Notes: generated from the letters alone by a model not told the origin. Shown: positions 51,287 to 59,957, counted from the stretch's first letter. The stretch is 64,000 nt of DNA from Rhodococcus sp. 14-1411-2a (GCF_002259485.1 NZ_NPGA01000009.1:186001-250000), one strand, 5' to 3'. Numbers and translations: made by a program.

Positions 51287-51321
51287 GCGCATGCAAACGT
51301 TCCTGGGACGTTTGCATGCGC
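51287..51321. promoter_or_regulatory. 14-bp inverted repeat, LacI operator
   Basis: GCGCATGCAAACGT and ACGTTTGCATGCGC are perfect inverted copies around TCCTGGG, 65 bases before the LacI start. The core GCAAACGTTCC recurs in reverse as GGAACGTTTGC at 51203-51213, near the DapA-like start. LacI-family regulators bind such sites. Confidence 0.8.
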
Positions 51322-51385
51322 CGCAGGCTGGCGATCTGTAAGTTCGGCCGTACCAGGAGATTCAACGAACAGTCAGGAACTGCAC

Positions 51386-52420
51386 ATGCGTTCCACCCGA
51401 AGTGGGCTCTCGACGGAGCGCACAGACGCGGTCACACTGCGTGACGTCGCCAAGGCTGCCGGGGTCAGCATCTCGACCGTCAGCCGTGTGCTCGACGACC
51501 GCGTCGCACCGTCCCGATCCGCGACGGCCGTACGGGTGCGCGAAATTGCCGAGCATCTCGGATACCGGCGCAACACGTTCGCGTCGAATCTACGACGCGG
51601 TGCCACCGCCACCATCGGCGTCCTGGTCCCGCGCCTCTCGGACACCGTGATGGCGCTGATGTTCGAGGCCATCGACCGGGCAGCGGGCAGGGAGGGCTAC
51701 CACGCCGTCGTCGCGACGAGCGGCGACGATCCCACCGACGAATGGAACGCCGCGCAGTCGCTTCTGGAGCGCAATGTCGATGGGGTCGTTCTCGCCACGA
51801 GTCGCACCGACGATCCCCTCCCCAGTCACCTGCGCGAGAACGGAATTCCACACGTACTGGTGCTGAGAACCGACGGAAAGAGCCCGTCCTCGATCGGCGA
51901 CGACGAGACCGGTGGATATCTCGCGGTTCGTCACCTCATCGATCTCGGCCACGCCGACATCGCAGTGCTGACAGGCCCTCTGTTCACGTCCAGTGCTGTC
52001 GGTCGTCTGGCGGGCGCGCACAGGGCATTTGCCGAAGCCGGCCTGCAACCACGCCCGGAGTGGACGATCGAGACCGGCTACGGAATCGAAGCCGGGGCAA
52101 GCGCAGGACACGATCTGCTCGACGGCTCAGGCCGTCCCACCGCCGTGTTCGCAGCCAACGACAACCTCGCCCTCGGAGTGTTGTCGGCAGCGCATCGACA
52201 CAATCTGGCTGTCGGAGAGGACCTTTCACTGGTCGGCTACAACGACATCCCGCTCGCGCAACTGTTGCCGGTTCCCCTGACCTCGGTTCGCACCGCATTC
52301 GACCAAATCGCCCGAACCGCAATGGAAATACTACTCAACGGCGACGACGGCTCGACTCCGCTGAAGAAGGCACTTCCCACATTGATCCCGCGACAATCAT
52401 CGAGCCGTGCGGCGAGATGA
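51386..52420 (+). CDS. LacI-family regulator
   Basis: A 344-residue LacI protein: VTLRDVAKAAGVSISTVSRVLDDR is the helix-turn-helix with hinge, followed by a periplasmic-binding-like sensor (IGVLVPRLSDTVMALMF, GYLAVRHLIDLGHADIAVLTG, SLVGYNDIPLAQLLPVPLTSV). It is divergent from the DapA-like gene with inverted repeats between. ATG at 51386 is used. The stop overlaps a lipoprotein gene in ATGA. Confidence 0.9.
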   Translation: MRSTRSGLSTERTDAVTLRDVAKAAGVSISTVSRVLDDRVAPSRSATAVRVREIAEHLGYRRNTFASNLRRGATATIGVLVPRLSDTVMALMFEAIDRAAGREGYHAVVATSGDDPTDEWNAAQSLLERNVDGVVLATSRTDDPLPSHLRENGIPHVLVLRTDGKSPSSIGDDETGGYLAVRHLIDLGHADIAVLTGPLFTSSAVGRLAGAHRAFAEAGLQPRPEWTIETGYGIEAGASAGHDLLDGSGRPTAVFAANDNLALGVLSAAHRHNLAVGEDLSLVGYNDIPLAQLLPVPLTSVRTAFDQIARTAMEILLNGDDGSTPLKKALPTLIPRQSSSRAAR

Positions 52421-52884
52421 GTTCGTCGGCGGGACTGTGTCGGTTCTGGCTCATCGGTTTGGTCGTCGTTCTCACCGCGTCGTGCAGTTCGTTCGAGCCC
52501 GGCGAACGCAGGTCCATGAATGAAGAAGAAGTGTCGCGTGGTCTGCAGGACATAGCTTTCGACGTGCCGAGTGGCTTCGAGTTCGTTCAGGCCTTCACCC
52601 ACACGGAGTTCGTCGGCCAGCCCGCGTGGCGGGCCCGATTCGACGCGCCCAGCGAGGCCGGCGACGACACAGCGCTATCGGCGGCGAACCCTTCCTATCC
52701 GCCACTGCAACCGGTGACGTGCGCCGCTGCATCGACGAGCAACTGGACTGCACTGGGCTTGACCTGCGAACCCGAGATGCTGTCCACCTCGCGTCCCACA
52801 AGGGGAACGGCAGACCCCGTGACCGTCCTGCTCACCAGGAACGCACGACAGTCGTCGCTGTTCATCTACTCCCAAGGCCACTGA
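52417..52884 (+). CDS. lipoprotein, unknown
   Basis: A 155-residue protein with a lipobox: LVVVLTASC, lipid cysteine at C23. The mature part is polar with two cysteines (PVTCAA, LTCEPE) that may be bonded. Its ATG overlaps the LacI stop, which suggests co-expression, though the functional link is unclear. No family is recognised. Confidence 0.65.
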   Translation: MSSSAGLCRFWLIGLVVVLTASCSSFEPGERRSMNEEEVSRGLQDIAFDVPSGFEFVQAFTHTEFVGQPAWRARFDAPSEAGDDTALSAANPSYPPLQPVTCAAASTSNWTALGLTCEPEMLSTSRPTRGTADPVTVLLTRNARQSSLFIYSQGH

Positions 52885-52925
52885 CTGTTGCAGCGACGCT
52901 ATGCGGGCTGAAGCAATTGGAGGTC

Positions 52926-52974
52926 GAATCGGGTGCAACTGACCGCGCTGAGCGCGGCTAGCTGCACCCGATTT
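52926..52974. repeat. palindromic element B, copy 1 (no nuclease gene beside it)
   Basis: Outer arms AATCGGGTGCA and TGCACCCGATT are perfect, and the inner stem CCGCGC/GCGCGG has a TGA loop. Copies at 54054 and 54983 have the same orientation and inner stem. This copy lies 42 bases after the lipoprotein stop. Confidence 0.9.
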
Positions 52975-53142
52975 TGCCCAGCAGCGGGCTCCGCAGGCCA
53001 TCACCGCCTGGCGCGCGGATACATCCAACTGCACCAGACATGGGCACTCCTCAGCGGAGTCCGGCACCTCGCTGACCACATCCTGCAGATCGATAGACCT
53101 GGGGACAAACCTGAAGCGCAGCCGTTGCGTAACGTACTGAGC

Positions 53143-53475
53143 ATGTTGTTTTTGGGTCTTGTGGTCGCGGCACTCGGTGCGGTGATGATGACCGATGCGA
53201 CGCTGCGCCTTGCACGAGTCAACGAAGGGCATCGAATACCCATGACGTGGGGCAAGTTCGCGGTTGCGCCATCGAAGGACGTCACGCAGCGGCGGGTGGG
53301 AGCACAAGCAGTGTCTGCCGTCGGCGCTTGGATCGTGCTCGACTCGATGTGGGATTACCGTGCGGCGACGCCGTCCATGGTGGCCGGAGGTATGACTCTC
53401 ATTGCTGCAGTTGCACTTCCGGTCATCGCTGTCACCTCGTCCCACAATCGACGCCTGTCGACCCCGAGCCGTTGA
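53143..53475 (+). CDS. small membrane protein, unknown
   Basis: A 110-residue protein with about three hydrophobic segments (MLFLGLVVAALGAVMMTD, AVSAVGAWIVLDSMW, MVAGGMTLIAAVALPVIAV). No family is recognised. ATG at 53143 is chosen because the longer frame starts inside palindrome B copy 1. It lies between element B copies 1 and 2. Confidence 0.5.
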   Translation: MLFLGLVVAALGAVMMTDATLRLARVNEGHRIPMTWGKFAVAPSKDVTQRRVGAQAVSAVGAWIVLDSMWDYRAATPSMVAGGMTLIAAVALPVIAVTSSHNRRLSTPSR

Positions 53476-53602
53476 CCATCCGCAACACTCGGCAGCATCA
53501 AGCGCACTCCAGGTCGAGCATTGAAAAACGAGAAGCGGACGGAACTGGTAGAGAAGCAGTCACTCGAAGATCGAATGCATGCTCGGACGGTGGCAAGCCG
53601 AG

Positions 53603-54019
53603 TCAGCGGTCCACATCGATCGCTGTCGAAGGCGCGAGAACGTACGCGAAGGCATAGCTCACCGACGTCAGTATTCCGAGCACTAGCAAGTACTCCGGAT
53701 CCAGAGATGCATTCCCCGAGCCCGCCTTGGTCCATGCGAACAGTCCGCCAACCGAGAGCATCACGGCCGCTGCCGAGCACAGCGCGAATCGATGTCTCCA
53801 CCGATTGCGAGTCCGCGGTGGCCAGAACGCTGCAGTCCGAGCTGCGTAGTGTCCACCGGCGACAGCGAACAGGCCCACAGCCAGTCCGAACGCGCCACCG
53901 ACGACGATGGGGAGGGTCAGGTCCCACCACCGACCGTCGACGATTGGCCAGATGAGCACCGCAGCCGTGCCCGCGCCAACGGTCGCAGCCAGACCGAGCT
54001 CCTTGGCGACCCAATTCAT
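53603..54019 (-). CDS. membrane protein, unknown
   Basis: A 138-residue protein with four hydrophobic segments (LGLAATVGAGTAAVLIWPIV, LPIVVGGAFGLAVGLFAVAGG, FALCSAAAVMLSVGGLFAW, EYLLVLGILTSVSYAFAYVLA). No family is recognised. Its start lies 35 bases from element B copy 2. The stretch 53476-53602 shows nothing clear. Confidence 0.55.
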   Translation of the reverse strand: MNWVAKELGLAATVGAGTAAVLIWPIVDGRWWDLTLPIVVGGAFGLAVGLFAVAGGHYAARTAAFWPPRTRNRWRHRFALCSAAAVMLSVGGLFAWTKAGSGNASLDPEYLLVLGILTSVSYAFAYVLAPSTAIDVDR

Positions 54020-54053
54020 GCGAATGACTCAAACACACAGCTTCACCTCGATT

Positions 54054-54102
54054 GAATTCGGTGCACCCAGCCGCGCTGAGCGCGGTTCACTGCACCCGAT
54101 TC
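54054..54102. repeat. palindromic element B, copy 2
   Basis: The inner CCGCGC-TGA-GCGCGG hairpin and right arm TGCACCCGATT are identical to copy 1; the left arm (GAATTCGGTGCA) has two changes. It sits 42 bases upstream of the DUF559 gene start, same orientation. Confidence 0.9.
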
Positions 54103-54144
54103 GCTTTGTGGAACCGCTTCGGCGCAGTCAACGTCCAAGTGGAC

Positions 54145-55008
54145 ATGCTCGATGAATGGCTGGCACAGCACGACGGCGTGATCACTCGCGCGCAGGCGGC
54201 ACTCTGCGGTCTGAGTGGCGACGCTGTGGATCGCTCGGTTCGCGCGGGTGCGTGGCGAACAATTCATCGCGGGGTGTACTTCGTCGTGGACCGCCCATTC
54301 ACTGCGGACGCACGCATTCGGTGCGCTGTGTGGGGTGCAGGACCGAACGCTGCACTCAGCGGGGAAGCCGCTGCCTTCTGGCACGGGGTGATCTCCGACG
54401 TGCCGAGCATCATCGAGGTCACCGCTCCGCGTAGGGGTCGAAGCCGCGCCGAGGGCTGCCGACTACGTCGCCGCGACGTTCACAACAAGGACATCGTCGA
54501 GCGGCGCGGACTTCGTGTCACGTCTCTCGAACTCACTGTTCTGGAAGCGTCGATAGGTAAGGCGCACATCATGGATCGGGCACTTCAGCGACACACCGAC
54601 CTCGAGCGATTGCAGCGGGCAGATGCACGAAACCCAGGTCGCACCGGCGCTCCCGAAGCGAAGCGGCTGCTGAAAGTCGCAGCGAACGGTGCACGCTCCG
54701 AGGGAGAGCGTCTCTTGATTCGAGAGTTCCGGGCCCGCAAGATCGGCGGCTGGGTGGTCAACTATCGATGGGGCGGATACGAACTCGACTTCGCGTTCCT
54801 CGCCGAGATGGTGGTGATCGAAATCGACGGCTGGGCATTTCACTCCGATCACGACGCGTTCCATCAGGATCGGATCAGGCAGAACGACATCATTCAGAGC
54901 TGGACGATCCTTCGCTACACCTGGGTCGACCTGACCGAACGCATGGACCACGTGATCGCCGAGATAGTCGCTACTCTCGATCGAATCCGGTGCAGCCAGC
55001 CGCGCTGA
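54145..55008 (+). CDS. AbiEi-like N-terminus with DUF559 endonuclease-like domain, second copy
   Basis: 287 residues, the same length as the gene at 21072-21935. The N-terminus has MLDEWLAQHDGVITRAQ, a winged-helix-like GLSGDAVDRSVRAGAW, and HRGVYFVV. The C-terminus has the DUF559 nuclease fold: RSEGERLL, GGYELDFAFLAEMVVIEIDGWAFH, DRIRQNDIIQSWTILRYTW. ATG at 54145 excludes the palindrome. The stop codon (55006-55008) is inside element B copy 3, so the last residues RCSQPR are encoded by the repeat. Confidence 0.75.
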   Translation: MLDEWLAQHDGVITRAQAALCGLSGDAVDRSVRAGAWRTIHRGVYFVVDRPFTADARIRCAVWGAGPNAALSGEAAAFWHGVISDVPSIIEVTAPRRGRSRAEGCRLRRRDVHNKDIVERRGLRVTSLELTVLEASIGKAHIMDRALQRHTDLERLQRADARNPGRTGAPEAKRLLKVAANGARSEGERLLIREFRARKIGGWVVNYRWGGYELDFAFLAEMVVIEIDGWAFHSDHDAFHQDRIRQNDIIQSWTILRYTWVDLTERMDHVIAEIVATLDRIRCSQPR

Positions 55009-55032
55009 GCGCGGTCAGCTGCACCCGATTTC
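54983..55032. repeat. palindromic element B, copy 3, overlapping the nuclease gene end
   Basis: The unit GAATCCGGTGCAGCC...GCTGCACCCGATTTC has the same inner hairpin. The stop codon TGA of the DUF559 gene is the TGA of the hairpin loop. Its right end also touches the end of the convergent small membrane gene. Confidence 0.9.
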
Positions 55033-55243
55033 ATCGCCGCGAGGACCTGGGTGGACTGTACGACCCAACAAGTCGACTTCTGATGCGTCGGATCGCCTTC
55101 CATTTCGCGGGAGTCACCGCGGTGCTGACTATCGCGCCGATCATGACGCCCTGGAACAGGGCAGACCACTGGCCGGGGCTGCTTCCGAACAGCGGCCATG
55201 TGTACACGATCGCAAGGACCGCGAGAAACACCAGAGCACGCAT
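55031..55243 (-). CDS. small membrane protein, unknown
   Basis: A 70-residue protein with two hydrophobic segments (MRALVFLAVLAIVYTWPLF, ALFQGVMIGAIVSTAVT) and a basic tail. ATG at 55243 follows GGGAGGGTGCAGG, a good ribosome site. Its 3' end reaches element B copy 3 on the opposite side. No family is recognised. Confidence 0.5.
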   Translation of the reverse strand: MRALVFLAVLAIVYTWPLFGSSPGQWSALFQGVMIGAIVSTAVTPAKWKAIRRIRSRLVGSYSPPRSSRR

Positions 55244-55336
55244 ACCTGCACCCTCCCATGACATAGTCAGCGCCGCGAACTATCAGGTACCGTGGAGAAA
55301 ACGGGCAAAGTGGACCGCACAAGGTCGGAGGCCGAG

Positions 55337-55630
55337 ATGCAGAAGCCATTTCGCGAGTGGGTCGTGACCGGGGCTCTGAGCAAGAAGTGCGGCGCAACCC
55401 GAGCCGATTACATCAATGCGCTTGCCCTCGTCCCCGCAGTCGGTATCGGCTTCCTCCTGATGCACTTGACGATCACCTCGGGCTCCACCGCGCTCGATAT
55501 CGCTGCAAGCTGCCTGGGCGGTGCCATCACCGGCGTCCTGTATCTCTACATCGCGTATCGAGTCGAGTCACGTAAGCACCGCGGGCCCACCCCCGCGCCG
55601 CCACTGGGTGCACGGCCGACACGGCTGTGA
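55337..55630 (+). CDS. small membrane protein, unknown
   Basis: A 97-residue protein with two hydrophobic segments (YINALALVPAVGIGFLLMHL, ALDIAASCLGGAITGVLYLYIAY), a short cytoplasmic head and basic tail. ATG at 55337 follows GGAG; a GTG at 55292 would add a charged tail. No family is recognised. Confidence 0.5.
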   Translation: MQKPFREWVVTGALSKKCGATRADYINALALVPAVGIGFLLMHLTITSGSTALDIAASCLGGAITGVLYLYIAYRVESRKHRGPTPAPPLGARPTRL

Positions 55631-55712
55631 AATTCCCCAGCCCGGCCCGATCCACCGGATCAATGCGACTCTCTTGCACTCCGACCGACTGAAACCCACA
55701 TTGATCCAGATC

Positions 55713-56939
55713 TCAGGCGCGCTTGGACGAGTACATTCGCTCGTCTGCGATGCGTAGTAATTCGTCCGGGTCGGTGGTCGGTTCCCAACTCCATCCGACG
55801 CTCACCGAGACCGGGACGACAGTGCCGTCGATGTCGTAGGGGCCGGCGAGGAGGCCACGAACCCGGTTGGCAAGGCGCTCGACTCCCTCGGCAGATCTGG
55901 CGGAGTGCAGCAGGGCTACGAATTCGTCACCGCCGATGCGGCAGGCGATGTCTCGAGCGCGGGTGTTGTCCAGGATGCGACGGCCGATTGCCTGGAGTAC
56001 CCGGTCCCCCACCGCGTGACCGAACCGATCGTTGATGGATTTGAAGGAATCGATGTCCACGAAGAGCATTCCGACCGGACGTTCGCCGACCGATTCCTTC
56101 AGCGCATCCAGCTCGGCCATCAGTCGTCGTCGATTACCCAACGCCGTCAGGTCGTCGATCAGCACCTGGCGTTCGAGCGACGCCTCGGCGGCTTTGCGGG
56201 CGGTGATGTCCTGGATCTGCGCGATGATGACGTCGCCGGATTCGTCGTCACGCACCACGGTCGCGTTTCGCTGTACCCAGATGGTGGCACCGTCCTTGCG
56301 GATGTATCGCTTCTCCGACGCCACGTTCGTCAGCGTCCCTTCGGCCAGTCCCTTGAGGTGTTCGTCGGCGAGGGGAATGTCGTCGGGATGGGTGATGTCT
56401 CGAAACGTTTTCTGCCGCAATTCTTCTGCGGTGTAGCCGAGTAGTTCGCACAGGGCCTTGTTCACCTGGAGCCATCGTCCGTCACGGGTCATCACCGCTT
56501 TGCCGATCGGGGCGTTCTCCATGACGTTCTGGAACAGCCGGATCGCGCGATCGCGCTCGCGTTCGACCTCTGCGCGCGCGCTGACATCGACGACCAACGC
56601 GGTGAACCCGACGACGACACCGTCGACGATATCGGGCACATAGGTTGCCTGAGTGACGCGCACGGCACCGTTGACGTCGATGAGGGTCCGGTCGAATTGC
56701 TGCTGCTCGCCCGCGAGGACGCCGGTGATGTACGGCTCGTTCAACTGAAAGAGAGCCTCGCCGAGCAGTTCGCTGAGGTGCTTACCGACCAAATCCCGAG
56801 GTTCGATACCGAAGTAATCCGCATACACCTGGTTGGCGTACACATTCCGCAGCGAGCTGTCCCAGTATCCGATCATCGAGGGCAACTGATCGACGGCGCG
56901 ACGCATGACCTCGCTCGATGCGTTCCGCATACCGGTCAT
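55713..56939 (-). CDS. diguanylate cyclase with two PAS domains
   Basis: About 408 residues. Two PAS domains: the first includes WDSSLRNVYANQVYADYFG, the second APIGKAVMTRDGRWLQVNKALCELLG with a PAC end (VIIAQIQDITARKAAE). The GGDEF domain starts DLTALGNRRRLM and has GGDEF at 336-340. It should make c-di-GMP from GTP. ATG at 56939 is chosen; the MFS operator region lies upstream. No transmembrane segment, so a cytoplasmic signal is sensed. Confidence 0.88.
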   Translation of the reverse strand: MTGMRNASSEVMRRAVDQLPSMIGYWDSSLRNVYANQVYADYFGIEPRDLVGKHLSELLGEALFQLNEPYITGVLAGEQQQFDRTLIDVNGAVRVTQATYVPDIVDGVVVGFTALVVDVSARAEVERERDRAIRLFQNVMENAPIGKAVMTRDGRWLQVNKALCELLGYTAEELRQKTFRDITHPDDIPLADEHLKGLAEGTLTNVASEKRYIRKDGATIWVQRNATVVRDDESGDVIIAQIQDITARKAAEASLERQVLIDDLTALGNRRRLMAELDALKESVGERPVGMLFVDIDSFKSINDRFGHAVGDRVLQAIGRRILDNTRARDIACRIGGDEFVALLHSARSAEGVERLANRVRGLLAGPYDIDGTVVPVSVSVGWSWEPTTDPDELLRIADERMYSSKRA

Positions 56940-57030
56940 GGACCACCTCGTTTGTGACGCCGACCGCGCAACGCTACCCAAAGATTCCTTGCCGTGCCTG
57001 CGGGAACTCGGAATCAGCAAAACCATATGA

Positions 57031-57046
57031 GTGCGCAAGTGCGCAC
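57031..57046. promoter_or_regulatory. palindrome upstream of the MFS gene
   Basis: GTGCGCA and TGCGCAC flank AG, a perfect 7-bp inverted repeat 20 bases before the MFS start, just after CATATGA, a possible -10 element. The ArsR protein encoded two genes on is a likely binder. Confidence 0.5.
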
Positions 57047-57065
57047 GCATGTGTACCTTGAAGCC

Positions 57066-58271
57066 ATGCTTCGCCGAAACATCGCCTTTCGACGCCTCTT
57101 CACCGCGCAAGTCGTCGCGTTGCTGGGCACCGGTCTGTTGACGGTGGCCCTGGGGCTGCTCGCCTACGACATCGCCGGCAGTGCCGCCGGTGCGGTCCTC
57201 GGCACCGCTCTCGCGATCAAGATGATCGCGTATGTGTTTGTCGCTCCGATTGTTTCGTCGCTGACCAACACGCTCCCGACCAAGCTCGTGCTCGTCACCG
57301 CCGACGCCGTCAGGGCGCTCACCGCGCTGGCGCTGCCCTTCGTCGATCAGGTGTGGCAGGTCTACGTGCTGATCTTCGTTCTGCAGGCGGCGTCGGCCAC
57401 ATTCACTCCCACCTTTCAGGCAGTCATTCCGTCCGTGGTGCCCGACGCGCAGCAGTACACCCGCGCGTTGACGCTCTCGCGTCTCGCCTACGACCTCGAG
57501 TCACTGGTCAGTCCACTCATCGCCGCAGCACTGTTGACGGTCATCGGCTTTCACACGCTGTTCGTCGGCACGGCGCTGGGGTTCGTCGTCTCCGCGGTGA
57601 TGGTGGTGGGCACGGTGCTGCCGAAACGCACTGCGCCCAAACACAACACGCCGACAACAGGCATCACGACGTTCATCAGAAATCCCGAACTGCAGGGGCT
57701 GCTCGCGTTGAACACGGTGGTCGCCGCAGCAACGGCTCTGGTGGTGGTCAATTCCGTGGTCTACGTTCGCGATCTGTTCGGCGGATCGAGCAGCCAGCTG
57801 GCCATCGCACTCGGCTTCTACGGCGGCGGTTCGATGCTCGCTGCACTGTTCGTTCCGCGGGTCCTCAGATCCACGAACGACCACACCCTCATGCTCACCG
57901 GAGCCGCAACAGCCGTCGTGGGAACCGCAGCAGCAACAGCAGTTGCAACCCTGAACGGTGGGTCGGCAGCCTGGATCGCGCTGGCCACGACGTGGACGCT
58001 GCTGGGCGTCGGAACGTCGATGATCAACACGCCGTCGGCGAGGATTCTGCGTCGTGAATCCGACGAGAGCACCCGAACGTCCATCTTCACGGCGCAGTTC
58101 TCGCTGTCGCACGCGGCGTTTCTGCTCACCTATCCGATTGCGGGGTGGGTCGGGGCCCGGTTCGGACTGTTCACTGCAGCGATGGTGCTCACGGGCTTGG
58201 CTACACTTGCGGCACTGACCGCAGCACGCCTGTGGAGTCGCACCCGAATGTCGGTGGTCGCCTCCGCGTAG
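57066..58271 (+). CDS. MFS transporter
   Basis: A 401-residue major facilitator protein with 10-12 hydrophobic segments (FTAQVVALLGTGLLTVALGLLAYD, ALTRLAYDLESLVSPLIAAALL-type helices, AAFLLTYPIAGWVGARFGLF). The type is similar to multidrug or small-molecule exporters. ATG at 57066 is chosen over the ATG at 57027 because the promoter-like region and palindrome lie between them. The ArsR gene follows 14 bases after its stop. Confidence 0.85.
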   Translation: MLRRNIAFRRLFTAQVVALLGTGLLTVALGLLAYDIAGSAAGAVLGTALAIKMIAYVFVAPIVSSLTNTLPTKLVLVTADAVRALTALALPFVDQVWQVYVLIFVLQAASATFTPTFQAVIPSVVPDAQQYTRALTLSRLAYDLESLVSPLIAAALLTVIGFHTLFVGTALGFVVSAVMVVGTVLPKRTAPKHNTPTTGITTFIRNPELQGLLALNTVVAAATALVVVNSVVYVRDLFGGSSSQLAIALGFYGGGSMLAALFVPRVLRSTNDHTLMLTGAATAVVGTAAATAVATLNGGSAAWIALATTWTLLGVGTSMINTPSARILRRESDESTRTSIFTAQFSLSHAAFLLTYPIAGWVGARFGLFTAAMVLTGLATLAALTAARLWSRTRMSVVASA

Positions 58272-58285
58272 GGAGACGACGTTCG

Positions 58286-58642
58286 ATGCCACCGAAGAAG
58301 GAACCGCGCATCAGTCTCGACCATGCCGTCGAACCGGACTCCGCGCGCCTGGCCACGGCCAGCGACACCTTCCGGATGCTCTCCGACCCCACCCGACTGC
58401 ACATCCTCTGGCTACTCGACCGAGGCCCCGCCGACGTCAGCGCACTGACCACGGCCACCGGAACCTCCCGCACCGCCGTCAGTCAGCATTTGGCCAAGCT
58501 CCGATTCACCGGACTCGTCGAGACCCGACGCGACGGCCGAAACGTCATCTACCGCCTGGCCGACGGTCACCTCGCCCGTCTCGTGCGTGAGGGCCTCAAC
58601 TTCGCAGACCACAAGGTCACCGGCGAACCTCCACACGAGTAG
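58286..58642 (+). CDS. ArsR-family regulator
   Basis: A 118-residue ArsR/SmtB winged helix: DTFRMLSDPTRLHILWLLDRG, VSALTTATGTSRTAVSQHLAKLRFTGLVETRRDGRNVIYRL-type core. It shows no clear cysteine metal site, although several histidines near the C-terminus could bind a metal (ADGHLARLV, DHKV, PPHE). It lies 14 bases after the MFS stop and likely represses that operon at the 57031 palindrome. Confidence 0.85.
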   Translation: MPPKKEPRISLDHAVEPDSARLATASDTFRMLSDPTRLHILWLLDRGPADVSALTTATGTSRTAVSQHLAKLRFTGLVETRRDGRNVIYRLADGHLARLVREGLNFADHKVTGEPPHE

Positions 58643-58662
58643 CCACAACAAGAAAGCAGTCC

Positions 58663-59190
58663 ATGAAACGCCTGGCCGTGATCGCAGCCGCCATTCTCAC
58701 CGCGACAACACTGTCGATCGCTCCGGCAGCTGCCCATGCAACTCTGCAGTCCAGCAACCCTGCCGAGAACTCCGTGCTCGACGCCGCGCCGGACGAGGTG
58801 ACGCTGACGTTCAATCAGTCCGTGCAGTCGAACTTCGCCACCGTGACCGTCGTCGGATCCGACGGAATGGATTGGGCGACTTCGGATCCGATCATCGACG
58901 GCAGCACGGTGACAGTGGATCTGGACGGACTCGGCGCGGGAGGGGACTACACCATCGGCTATCGGGTCGTCTCCGCCGACGGGCATCCGATCACCGGCAG
59001 CATTCCGTTCCAGCTCACCCAAGCCGCCGCTCCCCCGGCAACGGACCTCGACTTCACCAACGAGGCCCTACCGCCCGCGACCCAGACAGAGGACACCGAC
59101 GACGGATTCCCACTCTGGCCGATCGGCGCAGCGGTGGCCGTGGTCGGTGCCGCCGGCGTTCTGTTCGCGCTTCGTAAACGCAGCAACTGA
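58663..59190 (+). CDS. CopC-domain exported copper-binding protein
   Basis: A 175-residue protein with signal peptide and N-terminal H of the mature protein (AAAHATLQSSNPAENSVL), the first copper ligand of CopC. A second ligand is expected in SADGHPITGSIPFQL. A C-terminal membrane helix (WPIGAAVAVVGAAGVLFAL) anchors it to the cell surface. It is 20 bases after the ArsR gene and may share a transcript. It likely binds copper outside the membrane. Confidence 0.85.
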   Translation: MKRLAVIAAAILTATTLSIAPAAAHATLQSSNPAENSVLDAAPDEVTLTFNQSVQSNFATVTVVGSDGMDWATSDPIIDGSTVTVDLDGLGAGGDYTIGYRVVSADGHPITGSIPFQLTQAAAPPATDLDFTNEALPPATQTEDTDDGFPLWPIGAAVAVVGAAGVLFALRKRSN

Positions 59191-59225
59191 CAGCCTCACC
59201 CAGGGTGGACGTGAGAGCATGCAGC

Positions 59226-59957
59226 ATGAGTGACGGTGGCCCGCGCCCGAAGTCCGATGGCCGTAAGCGGCGTTGGGAACAGCACAACACCGATCGTCGA
59301 CGCCATATCATCGACGCCGCCATGACGGTGCTGGCGCGCGATATCGCTCCTGGTGAGCGGCTCACCACCGCACAGATTTCCGCCGAGGCCGGGGTACATC
59401 GCACCGGCTTGTACCGGCATTTTCGTGATCGCACCGACTTGGATACGGCCATTCAGCGGGCGATCTGCGCGGAGTTGACGGCCACGTTGGTCACGTCGTT
59501 CGCACTGACCGGCACTCCTCGCGATGTGGTCCATCGAGTGGTGAGTACCTACGTGCGGTGGGTGGCAGAGCATCCCGCGTGGACGCGTTTCGTCGAGCAG
59601 GACGTCAGTGCCGAGTCGCCTACTCCCCTCGAAGAAACCAACGCCATGCTGGCCGAGCAGTTGGAAGTGAGCGTCGCGGCGTTCCTGTCCCTCGTGCATG
59701 CAGACCTGACCACCGACGACTGGTCGCTGGTGCGGCCGTGGGTGGCGGGCCTGGTGTCCGGCTGCATGGGCGCGGTGCGCAGTTGGAGCGGGCAGACCGA
59801 AACACGCACCGGGCTCGATCATTTCGCGACATTCCTGGCCGACACCATCTGGCTGCAGGTCAAGGGACTCGGAGCATCCCGCGGCATCGCGATCCCGCAG
59901 GTGCCACTCGAAAGCGTCGTCGACGAAACTCAGCCGAACGACGGCTCACTGCGGTAG
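59226..59957 (+). CDS. TetR-family regulator
   Basis: A 243-residue TetR protein: LTTAQISAEAGVHRTGLYRHFRDRTDL is the helix-turn-helix. Two in-frame starts upstream (59205) are less likely. Its 3' end overlaps the convergent diiron oxygenase gene by 28 bases, so it may regulate that gene although it is not divergent from it. Confidence 0.85.
   Translation: MSDGGPRPKSDGRKRRWEQHNTDRRRHIIDAAMTVLARDIAPGERLTTAQISAEAGVHRTGLYRHFRDRTDLDTAIQRAICAELTATLVTSFALTGTPRDVVHRVVSTYVRWVAEHPAWTRFVEQDVSAESPTPLEETNAMLAEQLEVSVAAFLSLVHADLTTDDWSLVRPWVAGLVSGCMGAVRSWSGQTETRTGLDHFATFLADTIWLQVKGLGASRGIAIPQVPLESVVDETQPNDGSLR

Noticed and set aside
54054-55032. insertion sequence
   Set aside because: There is no transposase of a known IS family, and the flanking palindromes are in direct orientation rather than terminal inverted repeats of the whole unit.
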